Part shown: positions 1-6,360 of the stretch, piece after piece
How the letters are laid out: every line of letters starts with the position of its first letter
How positions within the stretch are numbered: the first letter of the stretch is position 1
Origin: DASQDN01 sp035630195
GTDB taxonomy: Bacteria; Acidobacteriota; Terriglobia; Bryobacterales; Bryobacteraceae
NCBI GenBank assembly: GCA_035630195.1
Contig: DASQLD010000535.1
Span: forward strand, 1-10,283
Length of the DNA stretch: 10,283 nucleotides
Direction: 5' to 3'
Translations under genes and position numbers: made by a program
The notes under the pieces: model-generated
What the model saw: the letters and a program-made list of their open reading frames with translations, nothing else
What the model was told of the DNA's origin: nothing
The model's database searches: none

Positions 1-1
1 T

Positions 2-1012
2 CGAGCCGCACGCGCAGCCGATCCCCGAATCTTTCAAGCGCAGGCCAGCTACGTAGACAGTATCCGGCATGTTCTTGTTGCCACCAGCGATGGTGTCCTC
101 AATTACGATAGTCAGCCCCTGGCGCGCATGGGTGTGGCGGCACTTGCCAAGCAAGATGGAGGCGCCCCGCAACGAGGCTATTCTGGCGGCGGGGGTCGTG
201 TCGGTCTGGACTTCTTCCTGACGGATAAGACACCGGAGCATTTCGCCGCGCAGGCTGTGCGTCAAGCTTTGATTCAGCTTGATGCAATTCCAGCTCCTGC
301 CGGGGAGATGACCGTGGTTCTGGGCCCTGGATGGCCGGGCATCCTCCTCCACGAAGCCGTTGGACACGGCCTTGAAGCAGACTTCAATCGCAAGGGCGTT
401 TCGGCGTTCAGCGATCGAATTGGTCAGCAGGTGGCCAGCCAGCTCTGTACAGTGGTGGATGACGGCGCAATTCAGAATCGCCGCGGCTCATTGAATGTCG
501 ACGACGAAGGCAATCCGACACAGCACAACGTCTTGATCGAAAACGGTATCCTACGCGGATACCTTCAGGACAAGCTATCGAGCCGCATTACTCGCTCTAA
601 GCCGACCGGCTCCGGCAGGCGGGAAAGCTATCAGCACATCCCGATGCCGAGGATGACGAATACATTCATGCTGGCTGGGGATAGCGATCCCGAAGATATC
701 ATCCGGTCGGTGCCAAAGGGTCTTTACTGCGCGAACTTTGGCGGAGGACAAGTCGACATCACAAGTGGCAACTTTGTCTTCTCGGCTTCAGAAAGCTATC
801 TGATCGAAGACGGACGTCTCACCGCTCCCGTGCGTGGCGCAACCTTGATCGGCAATGGTCCCGAAGCGTTGAAGTATGTATCGATGGTGGGAAGCGATCT
901 GAAGCTCGACGAAGGTGTCGGCGTCTGCGGCAAGGAAGGACAAAGCGTGCCGGTAGGCGTCGGTATCCCGACGATCAAACTGGATCGTATGACCGTCGGA
1001 GGAACCGCTTGA
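2..1012 (+). CDS. tldD: TldD metalloprotease subunit, 5' end cut by the window
   Basis: This is the catalytic, zinc-binding half of the TldD/TldE peptidase. In E. coli the heterodimer trims or degrades peptides, including microcin B17 leader and the antitoxin CcdA. The frame is open from base 2, and 336 residues are visible. The E. coli protein is about 480 residues, so roughly 145 N-terminal residues lie outside the window. The zinc motif HEAVGH (HExxxH) is at 350-367, followed by GLEADFNRKG. Near the C-terminus, VCGKEGQSVPVGVG carries the conserved third zinc-ligand Cys (codon 926-928), and the protein ends in the family's typical TVGGTA. All predicted active-site elements are intact. The stop codon overlaps the tldE start by four bases, so the two subunits are probably made together. 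Promoter and start are outside the window. Identity is very secure. Confidence 0.96.
   Translation, partial: RAARAADPRIFQAQASYVDSIRHVLVATSDGVLNYDSQPLARMGVAALAKQDGGAPQRGYSGGGGRVGLDFFLTDKTPEHFAAQAVRQALIQLDAIPAPAGEMTVVLGPGWPGILLHEAVGHGLEADFNRKGVSAFSDRIGQQVASQLCTVVDDGAIQNRRGSLNVDDEGNPTQHNVLIENGILRGYLQDKLSSRITRSKPTGSGRRESYQHIPMPRMTNTFMLAGDSDPEDIIRSVPKGLYCANFGGGQVDITSGNFVFSASESYLIEDGRLTAPVRGATLIGNGPEALKYVSMVGSDLKLDEGVGVCGKEGQSVPVGVGIPTIKLDRMTVGGTA
998..1003 (+). promoter_or_regulatory. Strong Shine-Dalgarno for tldE inside the tldD 3' end
   Basis: GGAGGA lies five bases before the TTG start of tldE. It supports that non-ATG start and the four-base TTGA overlap. The same bases encode the Gly-Gly of the conserved TldD C-terminus (VGGTA), so the site does double duty. 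Confidence 0.75.
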
Positions 1013-2352
1013 ATCTCGAAGATCTGGCGAGTCGTGTAATCGAGCTTGCCAGAGCGAAGGGCGCGACCGCTGCCGAATGCACGGTATCCGAGGGAGAACA
1101 CTTCTCGGCTAGCGTGCGCCTGGGAGAAATTGAGAGCCTGAAGGATGCCGGTTCCCGCGGCGCCGGTGTTCGCATCCTGAACGGGAAGCATACGGGATCT
1201 GCGTACACTTCTGATTTGACTGACGAAGGGGTCGCTCAGATGGTGAACTCGGCGCTCGAGCTCGCAAAAATCACGACCGAAGATCCGTACGCCGGGCTCC
1301 CGGATCAGTCTGAACTGGGCAAGATCAATGACGATTTGGCGTTGTTCTCCCAGTCGGTCCCGGACTTGGCAGCTTCCACAAAGATCGAGTGGGCCAAGCG
1401 CGCCGAGGCGGCTGCAATGAGCGCCGATCCACGCATTACAAACTCAGAAGGCGCATCTTGTGATAGCCACGTCGGCATGACAGTGTTCGCCAATTCGCTG
1501 GGATTTCTCGGCAGTTATCGAACCAGCAGTTGCTCCATCTCAGCGGTGCCGGTTGCTAAAGAAAACGGTTCGATGGAGCGCGATTTCTGGTTCAGTGTTG
1601 CGCGTAGCGCTGACCGCCTCGAGAATCCCGAAGATGTAGGCCGCAAAGCGGCAGCTCGCGCTCTTCGGCGGCTAGGCGCTCGCAAGGTAAGCACACAGAA
1701 GGCCCCGATTATTTTCGAGCCGCGCGTAGCCAGATCGTTACTCGATAACATCTTCGATGCAATCAGCGGCGACTCCGTCTATCGTGGCGAAACGTTCCTC
1801 GCCGGTAAACTCGGACAACAGATCGCCATCCCGGGACTCACAGTCATCGACGACGCGACACTGCCGTATCTCTTCGGCTCGTCCCCGTTTGACGATGAAG
1901 GCGTCCCCTCGCGCCGCACTACCGTTATCGAGAACGGAGTGTTGAAATCCTGGCTCCTGAATAGCTACACCGCGCGAAAGCTCGGGATGAAAACGACGGG
2001 GAACGCGTCGCGCGGTATCACCGGAAATGCAGGTGTTGGGCACGGAAACTTCTACATTCCCAACGGCAACGTGACGCCGGAGAATATCATCAAAAGCGTC
2101 AAAACTGGTCTCTATGTCACAGAGTTGATCGGTTTCGGCATAAACATTGTGACGGGCGATTACTCTCGCGGCGCGGCAGGTATGTGGATTGAGAATGGAG
2201 AGTTTGCCTATCCCGTATCGGAGATTACGATCGCAAGCACATTGCAGGAGATGCTGATGAGTATCGAAGCGATCGGCTCAGATCTCGAGTTTCGCGGAGC
2301 GCTTGCAGCGCCAACCCTGCTCATCAGGGAGATGACCATCAGTGGCAAATAA
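1009..2352 (+). CDS. pmbA: TldE/PmbA, partner subunit of TldD
   Basis: This is the non-catalytic partner of TldD in the heterodimeric peptidase, expected in the cytoplasm. It has 447 residues, close to the roughly 450 of E. coli PmbA, so it is full length. The N-terminal domain (to about residue 200) has the family's substrate-handling segments, such as AAECTVSEGE and GAGVRIL. The C-terminal domain contains TGNASRGITGNAG and a TYDSRGAAGMW-like stretch (here GDYSRGAAGMWIENGE), and ends PTLLIREMTISGK. As expected for TldE, it lacks the HExxxH zinc motif of TldD. The start is TTG at 1009, chosen because GGAGGA sits five bases upstream and the homologous N-terminus begins there. It overlaps tldD by 4 bases at its start and the next gene by 11 bases at its end. 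Identity is secure. Confidence 0.95.
   Translation: MNLEDLASRVIELARAKGATAAECTVSEGEHFSASVRLGEIESLKDAGSRGAGVRILNGKHTGSAYTSDLTDEGVAQMVNSALELAKITTEDPYAGLPDQSELGKINDDLALFSQSVPDLAASTKIEWAKRAEAAAMSADPRITNSEGASCDSHVGMTVFANSLGFLGSYRTSSCSISAVPVAKENGSMERDFWFSVARSADRLENPEDVGRKAAARALRRLGARKVSTQKAPIIFEPRVARSLLDNIFDAISGDSVYRGETFLAGKLGQQIAIPGLTVIDDATLPYLFGSSPFDDEGVPSRRTTVIENGVLKSWLLNSYTARKLGMKTTGNASRGITGNAGVGHGNFYIPNGNVTPENIIKSVKTGLYVTELIGFGINIVTGDYSRGAAGMWIENGEFAYPVSEITIASTLQEMLMSIEAIGSDLEFRGALAAPTLLIREMTISGK
2326..2331 (+). promoter_or_regulatory. Shine-Dalgarno for the GTG start at 2342
   Basis: AGGGAG lies ten bases before GTG 2342, inside the tldE coding sequence. The spacing is at the long end of normal, but it is the only purine-rich site near this start. 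Confidence 0.45.
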
Positions 2353-2806
2353 ATCCAAGGAAGGCAATGGCGTAAACATCCCGCTGGTGATCGTGCTGGC
2401 TCTATTGCCTCTGGGTATTGGCGCGATTTGGTACGCCAACAAGCGCGGGTCTGAGCCCCCTGCCCCGCTGGCTGCGGCAACGGCAGAAGCCAAGGCTTAT
2501 GTAAAAAATCTCAAACTCGGTGGCGTCGAAATGAAAGCCACTGAGAATTTCGCGGGAGCCGCTGTAGTTGAGGTCATCGGGAACATCACCAATCAAGGGG
2601 ATCGCCCGTTGGCGCGCGTCGATCTTAGTTGTATCTTCTACGACGTCAGCGGTCTGGTTGTGCTTCGGGAACGTGTCCCCATCGTCAAGACCACATTAAA
2701 GCCCGGCGAAACCAGGACCTTCCGACTCCCTTTCGAAGGAGTATCGCAGAATTGGAATCAAACTCTGCCGCAAATGGTGATTGCGCAAATCGATTTTGCG
2801 CAGTGA
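2342..2806 (+). CDS. Membrane-anchored FxLYD/DUF2393-like protein
   Basis: This 154-residue protein has a short basic N-terminus, one hydrophobic segment at about residues 12-31 (IPLVIVLALLPLGIGAIW), a basic stop (NKRG) and a Pro/Ala linker. The rest is a compact beta-rich domain, predicted to face the periplasm. That domain (about 55-152) reads as VVEVIGNITNQGDRPL, then VDLSCIFYDVSG, then a TTLKPGETRTFRLPFEG strand. This is the pattern of FxLYD or DUF2393 domains: immunoglobulin-like folds with a conserved 'new tie versus extra term' layout and no known catalytic residues. GTG 2342 is chosen from the upstream AGGGAG and because it includes the whole basic n-region. It overlaps tldE by 11 bases and the next gene by 4. 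Function is unknown; the operon suggests a link to TldD/TldE, but that is inference. Confidence 0.75.
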   Translation: MANKSKEGNGVNIPLVIVLALLPLGIGAIWYANKRGSEPPAPLAAATAEAKAYVKNLKLGGVEMKATENFAGAAVVEVIGNITNQGDRPLARVDLSCIFYDVSGLVVLRERVPIVKTTLKPGETRTFRLPFEGVSQNWNQTLPQMVIAQIDFAQ

Positions 2807-4071
2807 CAATCCTGAGCCTTGTGGCGCTGCTTTTCGCGGCTATCGCGTCGGCCGAGTCGCGGCACCCATTCAACGTATCCCAGATCGGCGAGATCATCGC
2901 GACAATCGAAATGTCGTCTCCCGGCGCCGATTGGGCGAAGAGCGGCGCGGAAGCGGCCGTAGCGGCCATTTCGCTCAATGGGAAACTGCATCAGCATGTC
3001 ATTCTCCACGCCGGCGGGGCCACGCACAAGTACCGCGTGTCGCTCGGCTCCCTGAACCCTGGCCAGCACGAGTTGACCATTGTTCGTGATGCGCTGCACT
3101 CGGCGCCGCAGGCGCAGCTCAAAGTCGCTTTCATCCGCATGGAAGAGATATCGACCAGTCATCCCGAGTACGATGTTCAAGCCAATGCTCCCGTACTTTT
3201 CGCCCGCCTGAATACTGTCGGCAAGTTCTCCGATGTTCCGCTTCTGCTCTATTGCGAACGGTTGAAGGAGAGTGGCGAAGGCATCCTCCAATACACTGTC
3301 ATCTTTTCCAACGAGGATGGTGGAACCTCCACACGAACACTAATGGGCCGATGGGGACGGACCACTGATATCGAATATGTCTACAAGCGGTTCCTAAAGA
3401 CCGGAACCGCCACGGTCCAGGGGCCCAACCACGTTGAAGTCGAGTTTACCGGCGAGCGTGAACGCGCGCACCCATTGCTGATGCCGGTGACGAACAACAA
3501 TATGATCGCGGCGGCAAAGGACTCGCCGCTGCAGTTCCGTTTGGCGCCCGTGGTCGTAGATCTCACAACTGCCTCGCGCGAGCAGGTGATGGATCAACAT
3601 CCAGTGATTTATGCTGTGATGGCGAAAGAACTTGTTCGCGAGGGCAAGCTCCGGCCCTTTGGTGTAGTCGCCGGAGAAAAGATATCTGATCCACGAAACT
3701 ATCTTTATGTGGACTACTCGGCGACGCTGACGAACTCGGCGTTGACGGTTTCCGTCCGCACGAAGGATGGCGCCACCTTCGCCTCCGATCTCGGTCGTCC
3801 TGAGATTGCGATATCACGTAGCGGGCATGTACGAACTACCATCGAGTTGCCGCCTGCTACGATTCCCACAGGTATCGCTGCACTCCAATTCGATTGTCGT
3901 CTAGCGCCGCCTCCAAAGAACGAACCGGCGGCACATTCCGGTTCCTGTATGCTGGACGGGGTCACCAAGGTATTTCAACTTCGCGACGACTATTCACCGG
4001 GCAAGAGTTTTGGGTGGCGTAAGGAGTCGGTCACATTGCCGACCGGCCGCGGAATGTCCTTTGCCCAGTGA
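2803..4071 (+). CDS. Secreted protein of unknown function (422 residues)
   Basis: I do not recognise a named family. From GTG 2803 the protein opens with a signal peptide, MTILSLVALLFAAIASA, with an ASA cleavage site after residue 17. The mature part is about 405 residues, mostly predicted beta strand, with no transmembrane segment. The first part (about 18-115) has NPGQHELTIVRDAL, which resembles a carbohydrate-binding or Ig-like domain. A central block around residues 165-195 reads YTVIFSNEDGGTSTRT then LMGRWGRTTDIEYVYKRF. Another conserved-looking stretch is DQHPVIYAVMAKELVREGKLR. Three or four cysteines could form disulfides. The GTGA overlap couples it to the gene before, and another GTGA to the DUF167 gene after. 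The GTG has no clear Shine-Dalgarno. An upstream TTG at 2752 with AAGGAG ten bases before it would add 17 residues including one Arg, and is the main alternative start. Confidence 0.72.
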   Translation: MTILSLVALLFAAIASAESRHPFNVSQIGEIIATIEMSSPGADWAKSGAEAAVAAISLNGKLHQHVILHAGGATHKYRVSLGSLNPGQHELTIVRDALHSAPQAQLKVAFIRMEEISTSHPEYDVQANAPVLFARLNTVGKFSDVPLLLYCERLKESGEGILQYTVIFSNEDGGTSTRTLMGRWGRTTDIEYVYKRFLKTGTATVQGPNHVEVEFTGERERAHPLLMPVTNNNMIAAAKDSPLQFRLAPVVVDLTTASREQVMDQHPVIYAVMAKELVREGKLRPFGVVAGEKISDPRNYLYVDYSATLTNSALTVSVRTKDGATFASDLGRPEIAISRSGHVRTTIELPPATIPTGIAALQFDCRLAPPPKNEPAAHSGSCMLDGVTKVFQLRDDYSPGKSFGWRKESVTLPTGRGMSFAQ

Positions 4072-4364
4072 TCCCGCCCGAACTGATCGCCCAGCTGCAT
4101 AATGACGGCCGTGTGACGCTAACGGTCAAAGTCGTCCCAAAGAGCTCACGGAATGAGATCGTCGGACTGCTCGAGGATGGCTCGCTTAAGCTGAAGATCA
4201 CTGCCGCGCCGGAAAAGGGCAAGGCTAATGCCGCGATCTGCGCGTTTCTGGCAGACGAGTTCGGGATCCCAAAGCGCAACGTGGAGATCGTCCGCGGAGA
4301 AACATCGTCGCTAAAGCACGTGACGCTTACTTCAGCCGGCGAGACTTCTCGATATCAGCAATAA
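4068..4364 (+). CDS. DUF167/YggU family protein
   Basis: This is a small 98-residue protein of the DUF167 (YggU/UPF0235) family, found in bacteria and eukaryotes without a settled biochemical role. The family signature is clear: LTVKVVPKSSRNEIVG (about residues 18-33), LKLKITAAPEKGKANAA, then FLADEFGIPKRNVEIVRGETSSLK. Length fits the family (about 95-110). It starts at GTG 4068, overlapping the previous stop as GTGA. A weak GCGGAA lies about 13 bases upstream, so translation probably depends on coupling. Its 3' end overlaps the convergent minus-strand gene by 38 bases. YggU genes are often the tail of unrelated housekeeping operons, so its place here says little about function. Confidence 0.9.
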   Translation: MIPPELIAQLHNDGRVTLTVKVVPKSSRNEIVGLLEDGSLKLKITAAPEKGKANAAICAFLADEFGIPKRNVEIVRGETSSLKHVTLTSAGETSRYQQ

Positions 4365-4890
4365 GCTGCTTCACAATCTTGTCGGCGACATCCGCGCTGG
4401 CGCCCTTGAATTTGGCTCCCAAACTTTCCTGCGTGGTCGACCAGATGACATCGCCATCCGCACTCACCAGTCGAACTGCCGCCATGGCCTCATGCTTGCG
4501 CTCGGTGATCCGCTGCGATTCGTCCAGCCCGACTCCGACGCTGGCCGCAGCGCGGCTTGAACTGGAGTTACGAGAGGCTCCGGTTCCTGCTCCCAGCGAC
4601 GCCCGCGCGTCCACACCTTCGCTGGTCTGAAACGTATCGGTAAAGATCTGGTCTTCGGCCGAGCCCTTCAGCATAGCGTCCGCCCGGTCGGCATTCTCCG
4701 TGACGATGAACAGATTCGCCGCTTGCAGCGCGTTGATGATCATGTCGCGAATTCGGGTCGCGGCCTCATCGCCGGAAAGCTTATCGATGTAGACGCGCTT
4801 CACCTTCAAGAGCGGAGGCGCCGCAGCCGGCTCTACCGCAAAGCATCCTACTGCCGTAACAAGAGCTACTAGTGACTGTGCCGTGTTCAT
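4327..4890 (-). CDS. Exported protein with a Gly/Ser-rich segment, unknown function
   Basis: This 187-residue protein starts with a hydrophobic export signal (residues 1-24, ending PAAA). AVGC at 13-16 is a weak lipobox, so it may be a lipoprotein, but no basic residue precedes it. Residues 28-78 (KVKRVYIDKLSG, then IRDMIINALQAANLFIVTENADRADAMLKGS) form an alternating alpha/beta pattern. This is like the N-terminal fold of CsgG, LpoB and TolB-N type proteins. Residues 94-122 are Ala/Gly/Ser-rich. The C-terminal part carries VRLVSADGDVIWSTTQES and a helix ASADVADKIVKQLIADIEKS. I associate this pattern with an uncharacterised family common in Acidobacteriota (recall only). A purine-rich stretch precedes the ATG, and it overlaps the upstream gene as ATGA, so the two are likely co-translated. 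Function is not known. Confidence 0.75.
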   Translation of the reverse strand: MNTAQSLVALVTAVGCFAVEPAAAPPLLKVKRVYIDKLSGDEAATRIRDMIINALQAANLFIVTENADRADAMLKGSAEDQIFTDTFQTSEGVDARASLGAGTGASRNSSSSRAAASVGVGLDESQRITERKHEAMAAVRLVSADGDVIWSTTQESLGAKFKGASADVADKIVKQLIADIEKSRRLK

Positions 4891-5333
4891 CCCTTCCCTG
4901 CCTTCCGCGCCTGTTCGTCTTGAAACTGAACCCGCAGACCGGTTCTCGCCTCGAGCGAAACGAGCAGCGCGCGTATTTTTCCTTTGTCGATCTTGAACAC
5001 CATCGCCTGCTGTCGACCTTCCGTATCGGTGTACCCGAGACTGAGAAAGTGCTGGCGTTTCTTGCTGAGTATAAATAAAGGCGAAATCAGCGCCGCCACG
5101 ATGTAGCGGCGGTCCACATTCTGTCCATACTCGATGAGGTTGATCTTCTCGTACGGGACGTGAAGCTGCCTACCCTTTGCTTTGTATTCGAGGAACAGTT
5201 CGTCGGTTGTACGTATGATTCCGCTCGAATCGGCCTGGACCGCAGAAACGGTGCCTCCCACGTATCGGGCGTCGGCTCCGTCCGCCGCTGCCATGAGGGC
5301 GCACGAAACCGCCATCAGAACCAGGATCCGCAT
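4887..5333 (-). CDS. Small exported protein, unknown function
   Basis: This 148-residue protein begins with a signal peptide (MRILVLMAVSCALMAAADGADA, likely cut after residue 22). AVSC at 8-11 is an alternative, weak lipobox. The mature part has VSAVQADSSGIIRTTDE and a VPYEKINLIEYGQNVDRRY block. A hydrophobic stretch follows at 78-90 (YIVAALISPLFIL), then KKRQHFLSLGYTDTEGRQQAMVF and a helix KIRALLVSLEARTGLRVQF. The strand-rich layout ending in one helix resembles bacterial PH-like domains that sense or hold a position at membranes; this is a fold guess only. The hydrophobic stretch could be a membrane segment or a buried strand pair. The ATGA overlap with the downstream gene marks a two-gene operon of envelope proteins. 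No Shine-Dalgarno is seen before ATG 5333. Confidence 0.75.
   Translation of the reverse strand: MRILVLMAVSCALMAAADGADARYVGGTVSAVQADSSGIIRTTDELFLEYKAKGRQLHVPYEKINLIEYGQNVDRRYIVAALISPLFILSKKRQHFLSLGYTDTEGRQQAMVFKIDKGKIRALLVSLEARTGLRVQFQDEQARKAGKG
4891..4904 (-). promoter_or_regulatory. Purine-rich ribosome binding region for the gene starting at 4890
   Basis: On the minus strand the 14 bases before ATG 4890 read AAGGCAGGGAAGGG. They lie inside the 3' end of the upstream gene. The stretch supports this ATG and reinitiation across the ATGA overlap. Confidence 0.5.
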
Positions 5334-5396
5334 AAGGATCTAGTACGATAGGCGACGAACTTTTCTCCCATGAGAGAATAAAAATGTACCGGCGGA
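5334..5396. promoter_or_regulatory. 63-base divergent intergenic region, presumed two promoters
   Basis: This gap separates the 5' ends of the minus-strand exported pair and the plus-strand hydrolase, so promoters for both must start here or inside the flanking genes. On the minus strand TATCGT (5350-5345) is a plausible -10 box only 11 bases before ATG 5333, with no convincing -35. On the plus strand the A-rich run TAAAAAT (5379-5385) is a weak -10 candidate for ATG 5397. No operator-like palindrome stands out. Confidence 0.4.
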
Positions 5397-6353
5397 ATGT
5401 ACGAAATCCCAGAGAACAAGCGGCGCTGGAGCCGCCGCATCCTGCTGAGCACGGGCGGCATGGGTGTCGTAGGCGCCGGCGCGATGATCTATCAGGCCGC
5501 GCCGGGCTTTTGGCAGCAGTATACGCGCGAATTACGGCGGCCCGTCTCTCCCAGCCCCAAAATCCCGAATCCTAGCGAATGGCCCGACCAAGGTCTGCAT
5601 GCGGCTTGGCTAGGGCACAGCACCGTGTTGCTAAAAGTCGACGGGTTCACCATCATCACGGACCCGGTTTTCAGCACCCGAGCCGGCCTGCACCTGGGAC
5701 CCGTGACGCTTGGTGTGAAGCGGTTGACAGCTCCCGCTTTGGCGCTGGCCAATCTTCCCAAGATCGATCTTGTTCTGCTCTCCCATGCGCACATGGACCA
5801 CTTCGACCTGCCTTCTCTGCGCCGTCTTGAGCAGCGAGTCACCACAGTGGTTACGGCTAGCCGGACTGGAGACTTGCTCAGGGTTGGGCAGTATGCGGGA
5901 GTCCATGAGATTGGCTGGGGTCAGGAACAGCGCGTTGGTCCGGCGACCATCCGGGGACTCGAAGTGAATCACTGGGGCGCCAGACTTCGAACCGATACCT
6001 ATCGCGGATACAACGGCTACCTAATCCAGATCGGCCACTATAGAATCTTGTTCGCGGGAGACACGGCGGACACGACGAAGTTAACGAAGGCTGCGGGCTC
6101 GAAGCACATTGATATGGCGATCATTCCCATCGGAGCCTATAATCCGTGGGTCCGCTTCCACTGCACTCCCGAGCAGGCTTGGCGCATCAGCCAGGAAGCC
6201 CGGGCCGAACTGTTCTTCCCCGTTCATCATTCCACTTTTCAGTTGAGCCGCGAACCCGTCACCGAGCCTCTGGAGCGTCTTCACGCAGCGGCCGGGTCGC
6301 AGGAAAAGCGCATCATCATCCACGAGATCGGACAAGAATTTAAGCTTTCCTGA
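5397..6353 (+). CDS. Metallo-beta-lactamase-fold hydrolase, NAPE-PLD/UlaG type
   Basis: This 318-residue protein belongs to the Lactamase_B_2 branch that includes N-acyl-phosphatidylethanolamine phospholipase D and UlaG lactonase. The metal site is complete: HAHMDH (H130, H132, D134, H135), HWGAR (H192), AGDT (D222), HCTPEQAW (H255) and PVHHSTF (H277/H278). Order and spacing fit NAPE-PLD, suggesting a two-zinc phosphodiesterase, though the true substrate is unknown. WLGHSTVLLKVDGFTIITDP begins the catalytic domain at about residue 71. The N-terminus has WSRRILLSTG, a fair Tat motif, then a hydrophobic stretch to about residue 31. That predicts export in folded form or an N-terminal anchor. 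ATG 5397 is the first start after an in-frame stop (ATGAGAGAATAA at 5370-5381). GGCGG ends one base before the ATG, too close for an ideal ribosome site. The next gene begins 7 bases after its stop, so the two may be co-transcribed. Confidence 0.88.
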   Translation: MYEIPENKRRWSRRILLSTGGMGVVGAGAMIYQAAPGFWQQYTRELRRPVSPSPKIPNPSEWPDQGLHAAWLGHSTVLLKVDGFTIITDPVFSTRAGLHLGPVTLGVKRLTAPALALANLPKIDLVLLSHAHMDHFDLPSLRRLEQRVTTVVTASRTGDLLRVGQYAGVHEIGWGQEQRVGPATIRGLEVNHWGARLRTDTYRGYNGYLIQIGHYRILFAGDTADTTKLTKAAGSKHIDMAIIPIGAYNPWVRFHCTPEQAWRISQEARAELFFPVHHSTFQLSREPVTEPLERLHAAAGSQEKRIIIHEIGQEFKLS

Positions 6354-6360
6354 CTAGTCG

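Noticed and set aside
2629..2802. Longer 5' extension of the secreted protein gene
   Set aside because: The extra 58 residues lie within the FxLYD gene in another frame and read as Arg/Cys-rich nonsense ahead of an obvious signal peptide.
2758..3291. Long open frame of 177 codons on the minus strand
   Set aside because: It lies fully opposite the secreted protein gene, which has a signal peptide and coupled overlaps. The antisense translation has no recognisable domain; it is a codon-bias shadow.
4340..4351. Small inverted repeat CGAGA-CT-TCTCG near the DUF167 stop
   Set aside because: The loop is only two bases, the stem is five pairs and no T-run follows, so it is not a credible terminator.
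1..4364. Possible small peptide (RiPP) precursor near tldDE
   Set aside because: TldD/TldE can process peptide precursors, so short frames with leader/core layout were looked for. The genes are packed end to end and no intergenic small gene or modification enzyme is visible.
5384..5575. Plus-strand frame starting with ATG 5384
   Set aside because: It overlaps the hydrolase in another frame and its translation is Arg-rich with no motif. The frame from 5397 has the full metallo-beta-lactamase signature.
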